54,969 nucleotides of DNA. It comes from Byssovorax sp. Lineage in GTDB: Bacteria; Myxococcota_A; Polyangia; Polyangiales; Polyangiaceae. The translations under genes and the position numbers were made by a program. This document shows positions 36,677 to 47,593 of this stretch, one piece after another. The notes below the pieces were generated by a model. It searched no databases. It worked only from the letters and a program-made list of their open reading frames with translations, and had not been told where the DNA came from. Location of the stretch: positions 1-54,969 of the forward strand of contig JANYGI010000170.1 in the NCBI GenBank assembly GCA_025362495.1. Reading direction: 5' to 3'. Position 1 is the first letter of the stretch. Each line of letters begins with the position of its first letter.

Positions 36677-37489
36677 GTGAAGGCTCTCCGCTCGGCGCTC
36701 GGTCTCCCGATCCTTCTCTCGGCGCTCGTTCTCGCCGGCTGCAGCGGCGCCGGCGTCGTGCAGCAGGGCCCGAGCGACACGCTGCGATCGTACGCTTCGG
36801 CGCTCGAGCAGGGCCGGGTCGACGACGCGTATCGCCTCCTGTCGGACGAGGCGAAGCGCTCGATGTCGCTCGAAGCCTACCGCCGCGCCGTCCAGGAGAA
36901 CCCGCAGGACGCCGTGGAGATCGCCCGGGCCATCGCGCGCCCGGCGAGCGATCCGGTGGTGACGGCGACCGTGACGCTGCCCAACGGGGAAGATCTCGAG
37001 CTCACGTACGAGACCGGCAGGTGGCGCATCGATGCGTCCGCGGTCGACCTCTACAGCCAGACGACGCCGCGACGCGCGCTCCAGGCCTTCCTCCGCGCCG
37101 CGGAGCGCAAGCGCTACGACGTGATCTTGCGCTGCGTTCCGGACGCGGAGATCCGCGGCGACGCCGGCATGGGCGATCTCGCGCCGCCCCCACCGGCCGC
37201 GGACGCCACCCCCGCGAAGGACACGAAAGACGCGAAGGACGCAGCCCCGGACAAGCTCGCGAAGCGCCCGCTGTCCGAGGGGGCAGCGCAGCTCACCGCC
37301 GAGAAGCTCAAGACCGCGCTCGAAGGGCCGCAGAAAGAGGAGCTCGCCCGGATCGTGCAGTCGCTGAAAGCGGCGCTGCCCACGGCGCAGATCGAGGAGA
37401 CGGGCGACAGCGCGGCGATGGCCTACGGCGCGGGCGGCACGGTCGCCCTTGTGCGCGAGCACGGCGTTTGGAAGATCAAAGGCTTCTGA
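36677..37489 (+). CDS. Lipoprotein with an NTF2-like domain
   Basis: 270 residues from the GTG at 36677, which directly precedes a signal (VKALRSALGLPILLSALVL) and lipobox LAGC. The first half (SDTLRSYASALEQGRVDDAYRLL, YRRAVQENP, LTYETGRWRIDA) has the helix-strand pattern of NTF2/SnoaL-like domains. A middle Pro/Lys/Asp linker (PAKDTKDAKDAAPDK) separates a helical segment, then a final strand VALVREHGVWKIKGF repeats the NTF2-like ending. So there may be two such units. It lies 73 bases upstream of lon. Confidence 0.72.
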   Translation: MKALRSALGLPILLSALVLAGCSGAGVVQQGPSDTLRSYASALEQGRVDDAYRLLSDEAKRSMSLEAYRRAVQENPQDAVEIARAIARPASDPVVTATVTLPNGEDLELTYETGRWRIDASAVDLYSQTTPRRALQAFLRAAERKRYDVILRCVPDAEIRGDAGMGDLAPPPPAADATPAKDTKDAKDAAPDKLAKRPLSEGAAQLTAEKLKTALEGPQKEELARIVQSLKAALPTAQIEETGDSAAMAYGAGGTVALVREHGVWKIKGF

Positions 37490-37562
37490 CGCTCGTCGCG
37501 CCCCGCGCGGCGCGGCGCATCGACCGTGGCCCCCGGCTGTCACGTGTATTAGGGTGGCCCCC

Positions 37563-39971
<2,409 letters not shown>

Positions 39972-39990
39972 GTCGAAGAGGACAACGCGA

Positions 39991-40491
39991 ATGGCGACGA
40001 TCAAGCTTGGCGGTAACCCCATCCACACCGTGGGCGAGCTGCCGAAGAAGGGCGACAAAGCCCCTGATTTCAAGCTGACCGGCAGCGACTTGAAGGACGT
40101 CTCGCTCGCGGACTACGCGGGCAAGAAGAAGATCCTCAACATCCTGCCCAGCCTCGACACCGGCGTGTGCGCGGCGTCGGCGCGGCGCTTCAACCTCGAG
40201 GCGGCCAAGCTCGGCAACACGGTGATCCTCACCATCTCGAACGATCTGCCCTTCGCGCAGAAGCGCTTCTGCGAGGCCGAGGGCATCAAGGAAGTGGTCG
40301 TGCTGAGCGAGCTCCGTTCGCGCGACTTCGGCGAGGCCTATGGCGTGCGCATCGCCGATGGCCCGATGGCCGGCCTGATGAGCCGCGCAGTGCTCGTGCT
40401 CGACGAGAACGACGTCGTCGTCCACGCCGAGCAGGTCCCCGAGATCGCGCAAGAGCCCGACTACGCGGCCGCGCTCGCCGCCGCTCACTGA
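39991..40491 (+). CDS. tpx: Thiol peroxidase (atypical 2-Cys peroxiredoxin)
   Basis: 166 residues that reduce hydrogen and organic peroxides with thioredoxin. Peroxidatic Cys60 lies in [15 protein letters not shown] and resolving Cys94 in QKRFCEAEG, with the spacing of the Tpx class. The start [18 protein letters not shown] is typical. It has GAGGA upstream and is close behind lon, which would couple peroxide removal with protein quality control if co-transcribed. Confidence 0.96.
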   Translation: MATIKLGGNPIHTVGELPKKGDKAPDFKLTGSDLKDVSLADYAGKKKILNILPSLDTGVCAASARRFNLEAAKLGNTVILTISNDLPFAQKRFCEAEGIKEVVVLSELRSRDFGEAYGVRIADGPMAGLMSRAVLVLDENDVVVHAEQVPEIAQEPDYAAALAAAH

Positions 40492-40492
40492 A

Positions 40493-40506
40493 GGCTCGAT
40501 CGAGCC
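40493..40506 (+). terminator. Palindrome directly after tpx
   Basis: A perfect 14-base palindrome ggctcga-tcgagcc begins one base after the tpx stop. It could fold as a short stem and mark the end of the lon-tpx transcript. There is no T-tract. Confidence 0.4.
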
Positions 40507-40520
40507 GAGATCCAGAAAAG

Positions 40521-40630
40521 AACGCAAAGGCGAAGAGGCGCAAAAAGGCGAAGAGCGAGAATCTGATTTTCAGTCCTCCGCTCTCCCTCCGGTTGCGCCT
40601 CTGCGTCTCCGCGCCTTTGCGTTGAATTCC
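40521..40630. repeat. Palindromic intergenic repeat, copy 1
   Basis: Element of about 110 bases with 12-base terminal inverted repeats, aacgcaaaggcg (40521-40532) and cgcctttgcgtt (40612-40623), followed by gaattcc. Its right half, from about 40580, is identical to that of the copy at 45695-45820, while the left half has diverged. It starts 29 bases after the tpx stop. It belongs to the CGCAAAG/GCAGAGACGC type of dispersed repeat, whose shadow translations read like LRLCVSAPLR. Confidence 0.85.
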
Positions 40631-40683
40631 CCTCTCTTCCAGGGCATCTCGCGTCACGTCGCGGGGTAGGATTGCGCCCGATC

Positions 40684-43092
40684 ATGCCCAGGTTCCTCCG
40701 CTCACGCGCCCCGGTCATCGGCCTCGTGGTGGCTCTCGTCGCGCTCGGCGCGATCGGGTTCCTGCCGCTCTTCGGCGGGCCCGGGTACGAGAGCGCGCTG
40801 GCTGCCGGCATCGTCCTTCCGTTCGCCGTGGCGATCGCGACCGCGCTCGAGATCGGCTCGATTCCTCGCGTGCCCGGGGCCGCGGGCACGTCGGTGACGG
40901 CGTCGCGACCGTTGGAGCGCGGGCTCGGCAACGGGGCCGTGTTCGCGCTCGCGGCGTACGGCCTCACGCTGCTCCATGGGCTCCGCGTCGGGTTCTGTGA
41001 TCTGCCGCTCGGGTCAGCGCACTTCGCGCTCGGGCCGGTTCCAGGCGCGCTGCTCGCGGGCGCGTACGGGGCGCTCGTGGGCGAGCTCGCGCGCGGGCGA
41101 AAGCGCCGTCGGCTCTTCGCCGTGCTCCTCGCGATCACCGGGCCGCTCGGCTCCATGCTCTTCAGCGTCGGCCGCTTCTACGCGAGCCCGATGGTCTTCG
41201 CCTACGATCCCTTCGCCGGGTACTTCAGCGGCACGCTCTACGACACCGTCATCGATTTCTCCGGCCTCGTCAGCTACCGCGCCGGCACCCTGGCGACGCT
41301 CGTCGCGGGCTGGGTCGTGGCGATGCACCTCGGCCGCGACGGCGCCGGCAAGCTGACGATCGCCTCGTTTCGCAGCCATTTTGCGCTGATCGTCGGCGGC
41401 CTCGCCGCGATGGGCAGCGCGGCTTCGATGCTGGAAGGCGATCGCCTCGGGCACTGGGAGACGCCCGCGTCGATCGCCGAGACGCTCGGCGGGCGCACCT
41501 CCGGCCAGCGCTGCGACGTGATCCACGCGCGCGGGATCCGCCCCGCCGACGTCGACCGCTTCGTGCGCGACTGCGACGCCCACGTCGAGGCGGGCGAGCG
41601 CTGGTTCGAGGCCCCCGGGCCACAGCGGATCACGGTGTACCTCTTCGTTGACGCGGCCCAGAAGCAGGCCCTGATGGGCGCGGCCGACACCTACATCGCC
41701 AAGCCCTGGCGCCGCGAGATCTACGTGCAGACGGCGGGCTACCCGCACAGCGTCGTCGGCCACGAGCTGATGCACGTGCTCGCGGGATCGTTCGGTCGCG
41801 GGCCGTTTCGTATCGCGGGGAGCGCGGGCGGCCTGGTGCCGAACCCCGGCCTCATCGAGGGCGTGGCCGTCGCCGCGGCGCCGCCGGAGGGCGATCTCAC
41901 GCCGCGCCAGTGGGCGAAGGCCATGAAGGACCTCGGCCTTCTGCCCGCGCTCGACCGCCTCTTCAACCTGGGTTTCCTCGGGCAGAACGCGTCGACGGCG
42001 TACACCGTCAGCGGCGCCTTCGTCGGCTGGGTCCACGACCGCTACGGGGCCGCGGCGGTGCGCGCCTGGTACGGCGGGCGCCCGCTCGCCGAGGTCGTCG
42101 GCATCCCGTGGGCCGAGCTCGAGCGCACCTGGCGCGCCGAGCTCGACACCATCACGCTGCCCGACGCGGCGCGCGCCCAGGCGAAGGCGAAGTTCGATCG
42201 CCCTGCCATCTTCGGGCGCACCTGCCCGCGCACCATCGACGCCTGCAAGAACGCCGGGGACCGGCTCCACGGCTCCGGCGACGAGGCCGGGGCGATCGCC
42301 AGATACCAGGAGGTGCTGCGCCTCGATCCGCACGACGGCTCGGCGCCAATCTCGATCGCGCGGAGCCTGATCGCCGAGGGGCGCGTCGACGACGGCCTCG
42401 CCGCCCTCGCGCGGATCGCCGACGGCGACGAGGCGCGCCGCGACGTGCGGGATCGGGCCCTCGAAGAGCTCGGCGATCAGTCGCTCGCGGCCGGTCGCGT
42501 CGCCGATGCGGTGCGTGGCTTCGAGGCCGTCGCGGCGCGCACCGTCGACGAGGATCGGCTGCGCACCCTCGACGTGAAGATCGCCGCCGCGAAGGATCCG
42601 CGCGCCCGCGACGCCGTGGTCGATCTGCTCATCGGCACGCGGGGTCGCGGGCCCGACAAGACCCTGGCGATGGAGCGGCTGTCGGCGTGGGCCGCGCTCG
42701 ACCGCGCCGACGGGCTGCCTCTCTACCTGATCGCGCGGCAATACTTCTCCGCGGGCCAGTTCGAGGAGGCGCTCGATCGGCTCGGCCGGTTGAGCGACGC
42801 TCACATCGCGCAACCGCGCGTGGCCGTCGAGGCCGAGCGCTTGTGGATGATCTCGTCGTGCGCAGTCGGCGACAACGCCACCGCAGCGACGCATTTCCAG
42901 CGCTACGCGGCGTCGCCCGGGATCAGCGACGCTCGCCGGCTCGCCGCGGCGGCCTTCGTGAGGCGCTGCACAGGAACGCCGATATCGCTCCCCGGCGCGC
43001 CGGCCGGGGCGATAATGCCTGCCGGCAGCGTCGAGGCAGGGGACACGGGAGCGCCGCCCACGGGCAGCGACACACGGAGGGACACCAGGTGA
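40684..43092 (+). CDS. Membrane protein with HExxH zinc peptidase domain and TPR-like C-terminus
   Basis: 802 residues from ATG 40684. The first 240 residues hold about six or seven membrane helices (APVIGLVVALVALGAIGFL, GIVLPFAVAIATALEI and others). A soluble domain follows with the zinc motif HELMH (360-364) and Glu392 in LIEGVAVAA, 28 residues on, as in gluzincins. The last 260 residues are TPR-like (GAIARYQEVLRLDP, GRVDDGLAALARI, GQFEEALDRLGRLSD). It is probably an inner-membrane metallopeptidase or its pseudo-enzyme. Its TGA stop overlaps the GTG start of the next gene, so the two are made together. Confidence 0.82.
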   Translation: MPRFLRSRAPVIGLVVALVALGAIGFLPLFGGPGYESALAAGIVLPFAVAIATALEIGSIPRVPGAAGTSVTASRPLERGLGNGAVFALAAYGLTLLHGLRVGFCDLPLGSAHFALGPVPGALLAGAYGALVGELARGRKRRRLFAVLLAITGPLGSMLFSVGRFYASPMVFAYDPFAGYFSGTLYDTVIDFSGLVSYRAGTLATLVAGWVVAMHLGRDGAGKLTIASFRSHFALIVGGLAAMGSAASMLEGDRLGHWETPASIAETLGGRTSGQRCDVIHARGIRPADVDRFVRDCDAHVEAGERWFEAPGPQRITVYLFVDAAQKQALMGAADTYIAKPWRREIYVQTAGYPHSVVGHELMHVLAGSFGRGPFRIAGSAGGLVPNPGLIEGVAVAAAPPEGDLTPRQWAKAMKDLGLLPALDRLFNLGFLGQNASTAYTVSGAFVGWVHDRYGAAAVRAWYGGRPLAEVVGIPWAELERTWRAELDTITLPDAARAQAKAKFDRPAIFGRTCPRTIDACKNAGDRLHGSGDEAGAIARYQEVLRLDPHDGSAPISIARSLIAEGRVDDGLAALARIADGDEARRDVRDRALEELGDQSLAAGRVADAVRGFEAVAARTVDEDRLRTLDVKIAAAKDPRARDAVVDLLIGTRGRGPDKTLAMERLSAWAALDRADGLPLYLIARQYFSAGQFEEALDRLGRLSDAHIAQPRVAVEAERLWMISSCAVGDNATAATHFQRYAASPGISDARRLAAAAFVRRCTGTPISLPGAPAGAIMPAGSVEAGDTGAPPTGSDTRRDTR

Positions 43093-45665
43093 CCACGAGC
43101 GGCGATACTGCGCGTCTGAGCGCGCTCAACGCGGTGCTGCGGGTCCTCGTGCGCCACGCGAACCTGCTCTTGCCGCAGCCGTTCGAGGAGCTCGCCGACG
43201 CCGTCGCGGCGATCGTCCCGTTTCACCGCATTGCCGTGCTGGTGCCCGAGGGGCCGGATCATCGCCGCGTCTACGCGGTGACGCGAGGGACGCGGCAGCC
43301 GGTGGTCTTCGGCGGGCGCACCGCGGTGGTGCCGGCGGTCATGCGGCGCGTCTACGTCGAGCAGCTCCCGTATTTCGTCGACGACACGCGACAAGGCCTC
43401 GAGATCGATCGCGCGGCGGCCGAGGTCGGCGCGCTCTCGTACGTGGTGTTCCCGGTGCGCTCGGGCGACGGGAAGGGCACCCAGCGCGTGATCGCCGAGC
43501 TGGTGCTCACGTTCCCCGAGGTGGGCGGCGCGCGCCGGGCGCCGGCCTCGCTGCTGCAAGAGATCGCCGACGTGCTCGGGAGCACGCTGGAGCGCGCCTT
43601 CCGCCTCGCGCGGGTCCGTCGCCTCGCGATGATCCTCAAGACCTCGGGCGACGCGATGCTCGCCTGGGATCGCGAGGGCCGGATCACCGACGCCAACGAC
43701 GCGGCGCTCGTGCTCACGGGGCGCCCGCGCGATCAGCTGATCGGGACGCCGATCATCGAGCTGCTCGGGCCCCTGCCCGACGGCCGCGGCCCGCTCGAGC
43801 TCGCGGCCAGCGCGGGGCGCAGCCCCTCGACCGAGATGACCGATCGGATCGCCCTCGCGCCCGGCGTGCGGCTCGATCTGTTCGCGCGCTCGATGACGCC
43901 GGCGCGCGCGCTCCGCCGCATCGTGGTCGCGGCGACGATCACCGCGGTCGAGGACGATCCGCTGGTCGCCGCGCACGCGCTCCTGCGCGATCTCAGCCAC
44001 GTCGTCGCCGCCGAGGAAGAGGCCTCGGCCCGCCTCTCGCGCATCCACGAGCTGGAAGAGCAGCACCGCACGCTGCTCGACAACGCGCCGCTGATCATCT
44101 TCCGCCTCGATCCGGGGACGGGCGAGCTCGTGTACCTGAACCGCCACGCTGAGCGCCTCCTCGGCGTGCCGATGAACGAGGCGCTCGCGACCCCGGGCTT
44201 CCTCCGCGCGGCGCACGCCGACGCCGACGGCGCGCAGTGCTTCGACGACGCCGTCGCGCGCGCGCGCCAGAGCGGCGGCAAGGCGTCGAGCGACGGCGAG
44301 CCGCGCCGCCCGAGCGGGGTCCCGCGCCCGCCGCCCTACGAGGCGCGCCTGCTCCGCCGCAACGACGACGCGATCACCGCGCGCGGCACGGTCTACCCGC
44401 TCCTGTCCGAGGGCGGCGAGCTCGTGGCGATCGAGGGGCTGCTCGTCGACGTCAGCGCCGAGCACGCCGCGCGCACGCGCCTCGTGCAGAACGATCGCCT
44501 GGCCACGCTGGGCACGCTCGCGGCCGGCGTGGCCCACGAGATCAACAACCCCGCCGCGTTCATCCTGCTCGGCCTCGACATGCTCGATCGGCTGCTCAAG
44601 GGCGCCGGCATCACCATGGAGCCCACCGCGGCCCAGGGCGCCGCCGAGCTGCTCCACGAGCTCCGCGACTCGATCCGCCGCATCGTCGACATCGCCCGCG
44701 ATCTGCGCCTCTTCGCCAGCCCGCCCGCGGCCGACAACGGGCGCCGCTCGGTGATCGACGTCAACCGCACGGTCGAGTCGGCGCTGAGCCTCACCCGCGG
44801 GCAGATCATCGAGCGCGCCCAGCTCTGTCGCCACCTCGACGAGGTGCCGCCGGTGCTGATGGAGGACGGCCGCCTCGCGCAGGTGGTCGTCAACCTGCTC
44901 GTCAACGCCGCGCAGGCGATCCCCAAGGCCTACGGCCGCGAGCAGAGCATCACCGTGTCGACGCGCAGCGACGGGCGCACCGTGGAGATCGAGGTGCGCG
45001 ACACCGGCGTCGGGATCCCGAAAGAGATCCTGTCCCGGATCTGGCAGCCGTTCTTCACGACCAAGAGCGCCGATCTCGGCACGGGCCTCGGGCTCTCGAT
45101 CAGCCGCGAGATCGTCGAGAAAGCCGGCGGCCGCATCTGGGCGGAGAGCCCCGCGATCGGTCACTCCGGCAACGGGCCGGCGGACGGTGGCCCCGGCGCG
45201 AGCTTCGTGATCTCGCTCCCCGCAGCCGGCCGGGGCGAGCTCGTGACGCCGATCCTGTCACCCCTGCCGCGGACGCTGTCGGCGCGCGTGCGCGTGCTGG
45301 TCGTCGAGGACGAGGCCTCGCTCGCACGCGCCCTCGGGGACGAGCTGGGCCGCCTTCACCAGGTGACGGTGGTGAGCAGCGCGATGGAAGCGCTGACGGC
45401 GCTCGACGACCGCGCGTTCGACGTGATCCTCTGCGATCTGCGCATGCCGGGGATGTCGGGCGAGGCCCTCTACACCCGCGTGGCCGAGAGCGATCCGGCC
45501 CACGCGCGGTGCTTCATCTTCATGACGGGCGTGGGCTTCGGCGCCGACGTCGAGCGCTTCCTCGCCGGCTCCGGCCGCCCGGTGCTCGAGAAGCCCTTCT
45601 CGGCCGACGACGCCCTCGAGGAGATCGTCAGGGTGGTCAATCGCAACAACGCTGCAAAGCACTGA
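43089..45665 (+). CDS. Hybrid sensor histidine kinase with GAF, two PAS and a receiver domain
   Basis: 858 residues starting at GTG 43089 in a GTGA overlap, with GGAGG eight bases upstream. Order: GAF-like (about 15-180), PAS (about 185-310), PAS (about 325-465, LIIFRLDPGTGELVYLNRHAERLLG), HisKA with phospho-His483 in VAHEINNP, and HATPase with N-box LLVNAAQAI, G1 DTGVGIP and G2 GTGLGLSI. A C-terminal receiver has Asp783 in ILCDLRMPGMSG. There are no membrane helices, so sensing is cytoplasmic or through the membrane peptidase encoded just upstream. Phospho-relay residues are complete. Confidence 0.95.
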   Translation: MTTSGDTARLSALNAVLRVLVRHANLLLPQPFEELADAVAAIVPFHRIAVLVPEGPDHRRVYAVTRGTRQPVVFGGRTAVVPAVMRRVYVEQLPYFVDDTRQGLEIDRAAAEVGALSYVVFPVRSGDGKGTQRVIAELVLTFPEVGGARRAPASLLQEIADVLGSTLERAFRLARVRRLAMILKTSGDAMLAWDREGRITDANDAALVLTGRPRDQLIGTPIIELLGPLPDGRGPLELAASAGRSPSTEMTDRIALAPGVRLDLFARSMTPARALRRIVVAATITAVEDDPLVAAHALLRDLSHVVAAEEEASARLSRIHELEEQHRTLLDNAPLIIFRLDPGTGELVYLNRHAERLLGVPMNEALATPGFLRAAHADADGAQCFDDAVARARQSGGKASSDGEPRRPSGVPRPPPYEARLLRRNDDAITARGTVYPLLSEGGELVAIEGLLVDVSAEHAARTRLVQNDRLATLGTLAAGVAHEINNPAAFILLGLDMLDRLLKGAGITMEPTAAQGAAELLHELRDSIRRIVDIARDLRLFASPPAADNGRRSVIDVNRTVESALSLTRGQIIERAQLCRHLDEVPPVLMEDGRLAQVVVNLLVNAAQAIPKAYGREQSITVSTRSDGRTVEIEVRDTGVGIPKEILSRIWQPFFTTKSADLGTGLGLSISREIVEKAGGRIWAESPAIGHSGNGPADGGPGASFVISLPAAGRGELVTPILSPLPRTLSARVRVLVVEDEASLARALGDELGRLHQVTVVSSAMEALTALDDRAFDVILCDLRMPGMSGEALYTRVAESDPAHARCFIFMTGVGFGADVERFLAGSGRPVLEKPFSADDALEEIVRVVNRNNAAKH

Positions 45666-45694
45666 GAGCTACAGAGTGGAGAAGAGCGGAGTCT

Positions 45695-45820
45695 AACGCA
45701 AAGGCGCGGAGACGCAGAGACGCAGAGACGCAAAAAGACAAGAGCAGAGAAGAATAATCATCCCCCTCTGCTCTCCCTCCGGTTGCGCCTCTGCGTCTCC
45801 GCGCCTTTGCGTTGAATTCC
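45695..45820. repeat. Palindromic intergenic repeat, copy 2
   Basis: The better-preserved copy. A perfect 25-base inverted repeat (arms 45695-45719 and 45789-45813, beginning aacgcaaaggcgcggagacg) encloses a second 9-base stem (agagcag-ag at 45741-45749 with 45766-45774). The right flank, from gctctccctccgg to gaattcc, matches copy 1. It begins 29 bases after the stop of the histidine kinase gene, the same distance as copy 1 after tpx. It contains no transposase, so it would move, if at all, in trans. Confidence 0.88.
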
Positions 45821-45850
45821 GGATCTCCGCTCCGCCCGCTGCCGCCGCGA

Positions 45851-47593
45851 TTACTCGCTCAGCTTGATCGGGATGTAGAGCAGGCGCATCCGCGAGGCGG
45901 AGCCCTCCTGCGTGTAGCCGGCGAGGCCGTAGAGCACGTTCCACCAGTGGCCGGTGGGCGAGGCGCCGAAGGAGAAGGCCGGGAAGAAGTGGAACTCCCA
46001 GTCTTTGCCGCCGTCGACCTTCTTCTCTTTGTAATACGTGTTCGCCACGAGCTGCGAGACGCTGGTGTCGTCCGAGAAGCGGAAGAACAGCGGGAGCGCG
46101 ACCGTCGAGCGCGAGTGAGGCTTCTTGAAGTCCCAGAAGATCGGCGCGACCACGGTGTGGCTCGACCCGTTGCTCTCGCCTGAATAGAAGATCGGGTAGA
46201 GGTCCGTCTCCCATCCGGTCGAGCTGGTGGTGTGGCGGAAGAGCGGAGTCACCCAGGTGGTCTCCGAGAGGCCGGGCTTCTTGAAGTGGCCATAGAACGG
46301 GAACACCACCGTGTCCTCGTGCCGGGGCGAATCGCTCTTGTAGAAGAACGGGAAGAGCAGCTTGGTATCGAGGCCGATGTCGGGGTCCTCGTAGTGCCAC
46401 CAGAACGGGGTGATCATGTCGAGCGACGTCCGGCCCCGGTAGCGCGCGTAGCCCCAGGTCACGAACGTGGACTCGCCCTTCTCGCCCTTCGACGACAGGA
46501 AGAGGGGAGTCACGATCAGGCGCTCCGAGCCCTTGTAGCCGTAGTGGAACAGGGGAAAGAGCGTGGTGTGCGACTCGTTCTTTCCGGTGCTGTGCCAGAA
46601 GAACGGCATGATGTTGAACACGTCGCCTTCGGGCGAGTGCTCGGCCAGGTACGGCCCCCACAGGTTCGTCGATTTGTTACCGATGTCGCTGTAGTGATAA
46701 TAGTGGAGGAGCGGCGGGATGATCTCGTACTCGCTCGTCTCGTCCTTGCCGTAGAAGTAGAGCGGGGCGAGGCCCATGTCGATCTTGTCGGCGGTGCGAA
46801 CATCGCAGTTCGGGCCGCCCTTCCACTTGCAGAACATCGGTCCGACGATGTTCAGGCCGTCGTGGGCCGAGTGCTGCGTGAACGTCAGCAGCGGGGGAAC
46901 GTGGAAGTAGCCGCTGCCGTCGGCAGAGGCACCCTCGAACACCAGAGGAGCGAGCCAGTTGTCGTGGCGCGCGGGCTCCTTGCCGCCGGCCTCGCGCTCG
47001 CGGTGCATGAAGGGGCCGACGACGGTGGTGCGCGTCTCGTGATCGCGGAGGCGCCAGAACGCCGGGAAGAGCACGTCGGCGTCGACGTTGGTGCTGCGGC
47101 GGTTGTAATAGAAGCCGAAGAGGCTCGCGCGATCGCCCGGCATCGTGCGCTCGGCCCAGAGCGGGAACAGGGTGCGGAAGCGGTAACTGCCGCTCTTCTC
47201 CTGGTAGTAGGGGCCGTAGAAGTCGCGCTCGACCTTGTTGCCAAGGCCGGTCGCGTACTCTTCGTCGACGTCCGTGCCGATGCGCTTGGCGATGCTCGGC
47301 GGGATGGCCGTCGGATCGGCGGGGAGGCTGGGCTCGGCGGTCTGGAGGGACTGCTGCGCTTCGTCGTTGGAGGCGGCGTGCGTCTCCGGGCCGGCGGGCT
47401 TGGGGGTGCCCTTCTTCTTGCTGCCGCCGGGCGCGGGGCCGCCGAAGCCGCCGCCGGGCGGCTGCCCCATGCTGCCGGGCTGGCCCAGGCCCTGCGCGTG
47501 CGCCGCCGCCGGCGCGAGGCCGATCGCGGCGCATGCGATGGACAGCAGCGCCCCGGGGATGACGCGAAATCGGCGAGCGACGAGGGACGTCAA
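45851..47593 (-). CDS. Exported repeat-rich beta protein, possibly outer membrane
   Basis: 580 residues from a TTG at 47591-47593 that overlaps the hisS stop (TTGA), with GAGGGAG five bases upstream. A signal peptide (SIACAAIGLAPAAAHA) precedes a Gly/Pro-rich stretch. From about residue 130 on, a unit of about 20-25 residues recurs, built as P-[LF]-F plus aromatic strands: TLFPLFHYGYKG, VTPLFLSSKG, ITPFWWHYED, VFPFYGHFKK, LYPIFYSGE, VAPIFWDFKK and ALPLFFRF. Alternating hydrophobic strands suggest a beta-barrel or solenoid at the outer membrane. I do not know a named family. Confidence 0.8.
   Translation of the reverse strand: MTSLVARRFRVIPGALLSIACAAIGLAPAAAHAQGLGQPGSMGQPPGGGFGGPAPGGSKKKGTPKPAGPETHAASNDEAQQSLQTAEPSLPADPTAIPPSIAKRIGTDVDEEYATGLGNKVERDFYGPYYQEKSGSYRFRTLFPLWAERTMPGDRASLFGFYYNRRSTNVDADVLFPAFWRLRDHETRTTVVGPFMHREREAGGKEPARHDNWLAPLVFEGASADGSGYFHVPPLLTFTQHSAHDGLNIVGPMFCKWKGGPNCDVRTADKIDMGLAPLYFYGKDETSEYEIIPPLLHYYHYSDIGNKSTNLWGPYLAEHSPEGDVFNIMPFFWHSTGKNESHTTLFPLFHYGYKGSERLIVTPLFLSSKGEKGESTFVTWGYARYRGRTSLDMITPFWWHYEDPDIGLDTKLLFPFFYKSDSPRHEDTVVFPFYGHFKKPGLSETTWVTPLFRHTTSSTGWETDLYPIFYSGESNGSSHTVVAPIFWDFKKPHSRSTVALPLFFRFSDDTSVSQLVANTYYKEKKVDGGKDWEFHFFPAFSFGASPTGHWWNVLYGLAGYTQEGSASRMRLLYIPIKLSE

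Noticed and set aside
41910-43088. A 1251-residue ORF that includes the histidine kinase
   Set aside because: Its first 393 codons are Arg/Ala-rich and lie in another frame of the peptidase gene; the kinase has its own Shine-Dalgarno and GTG at 43089.
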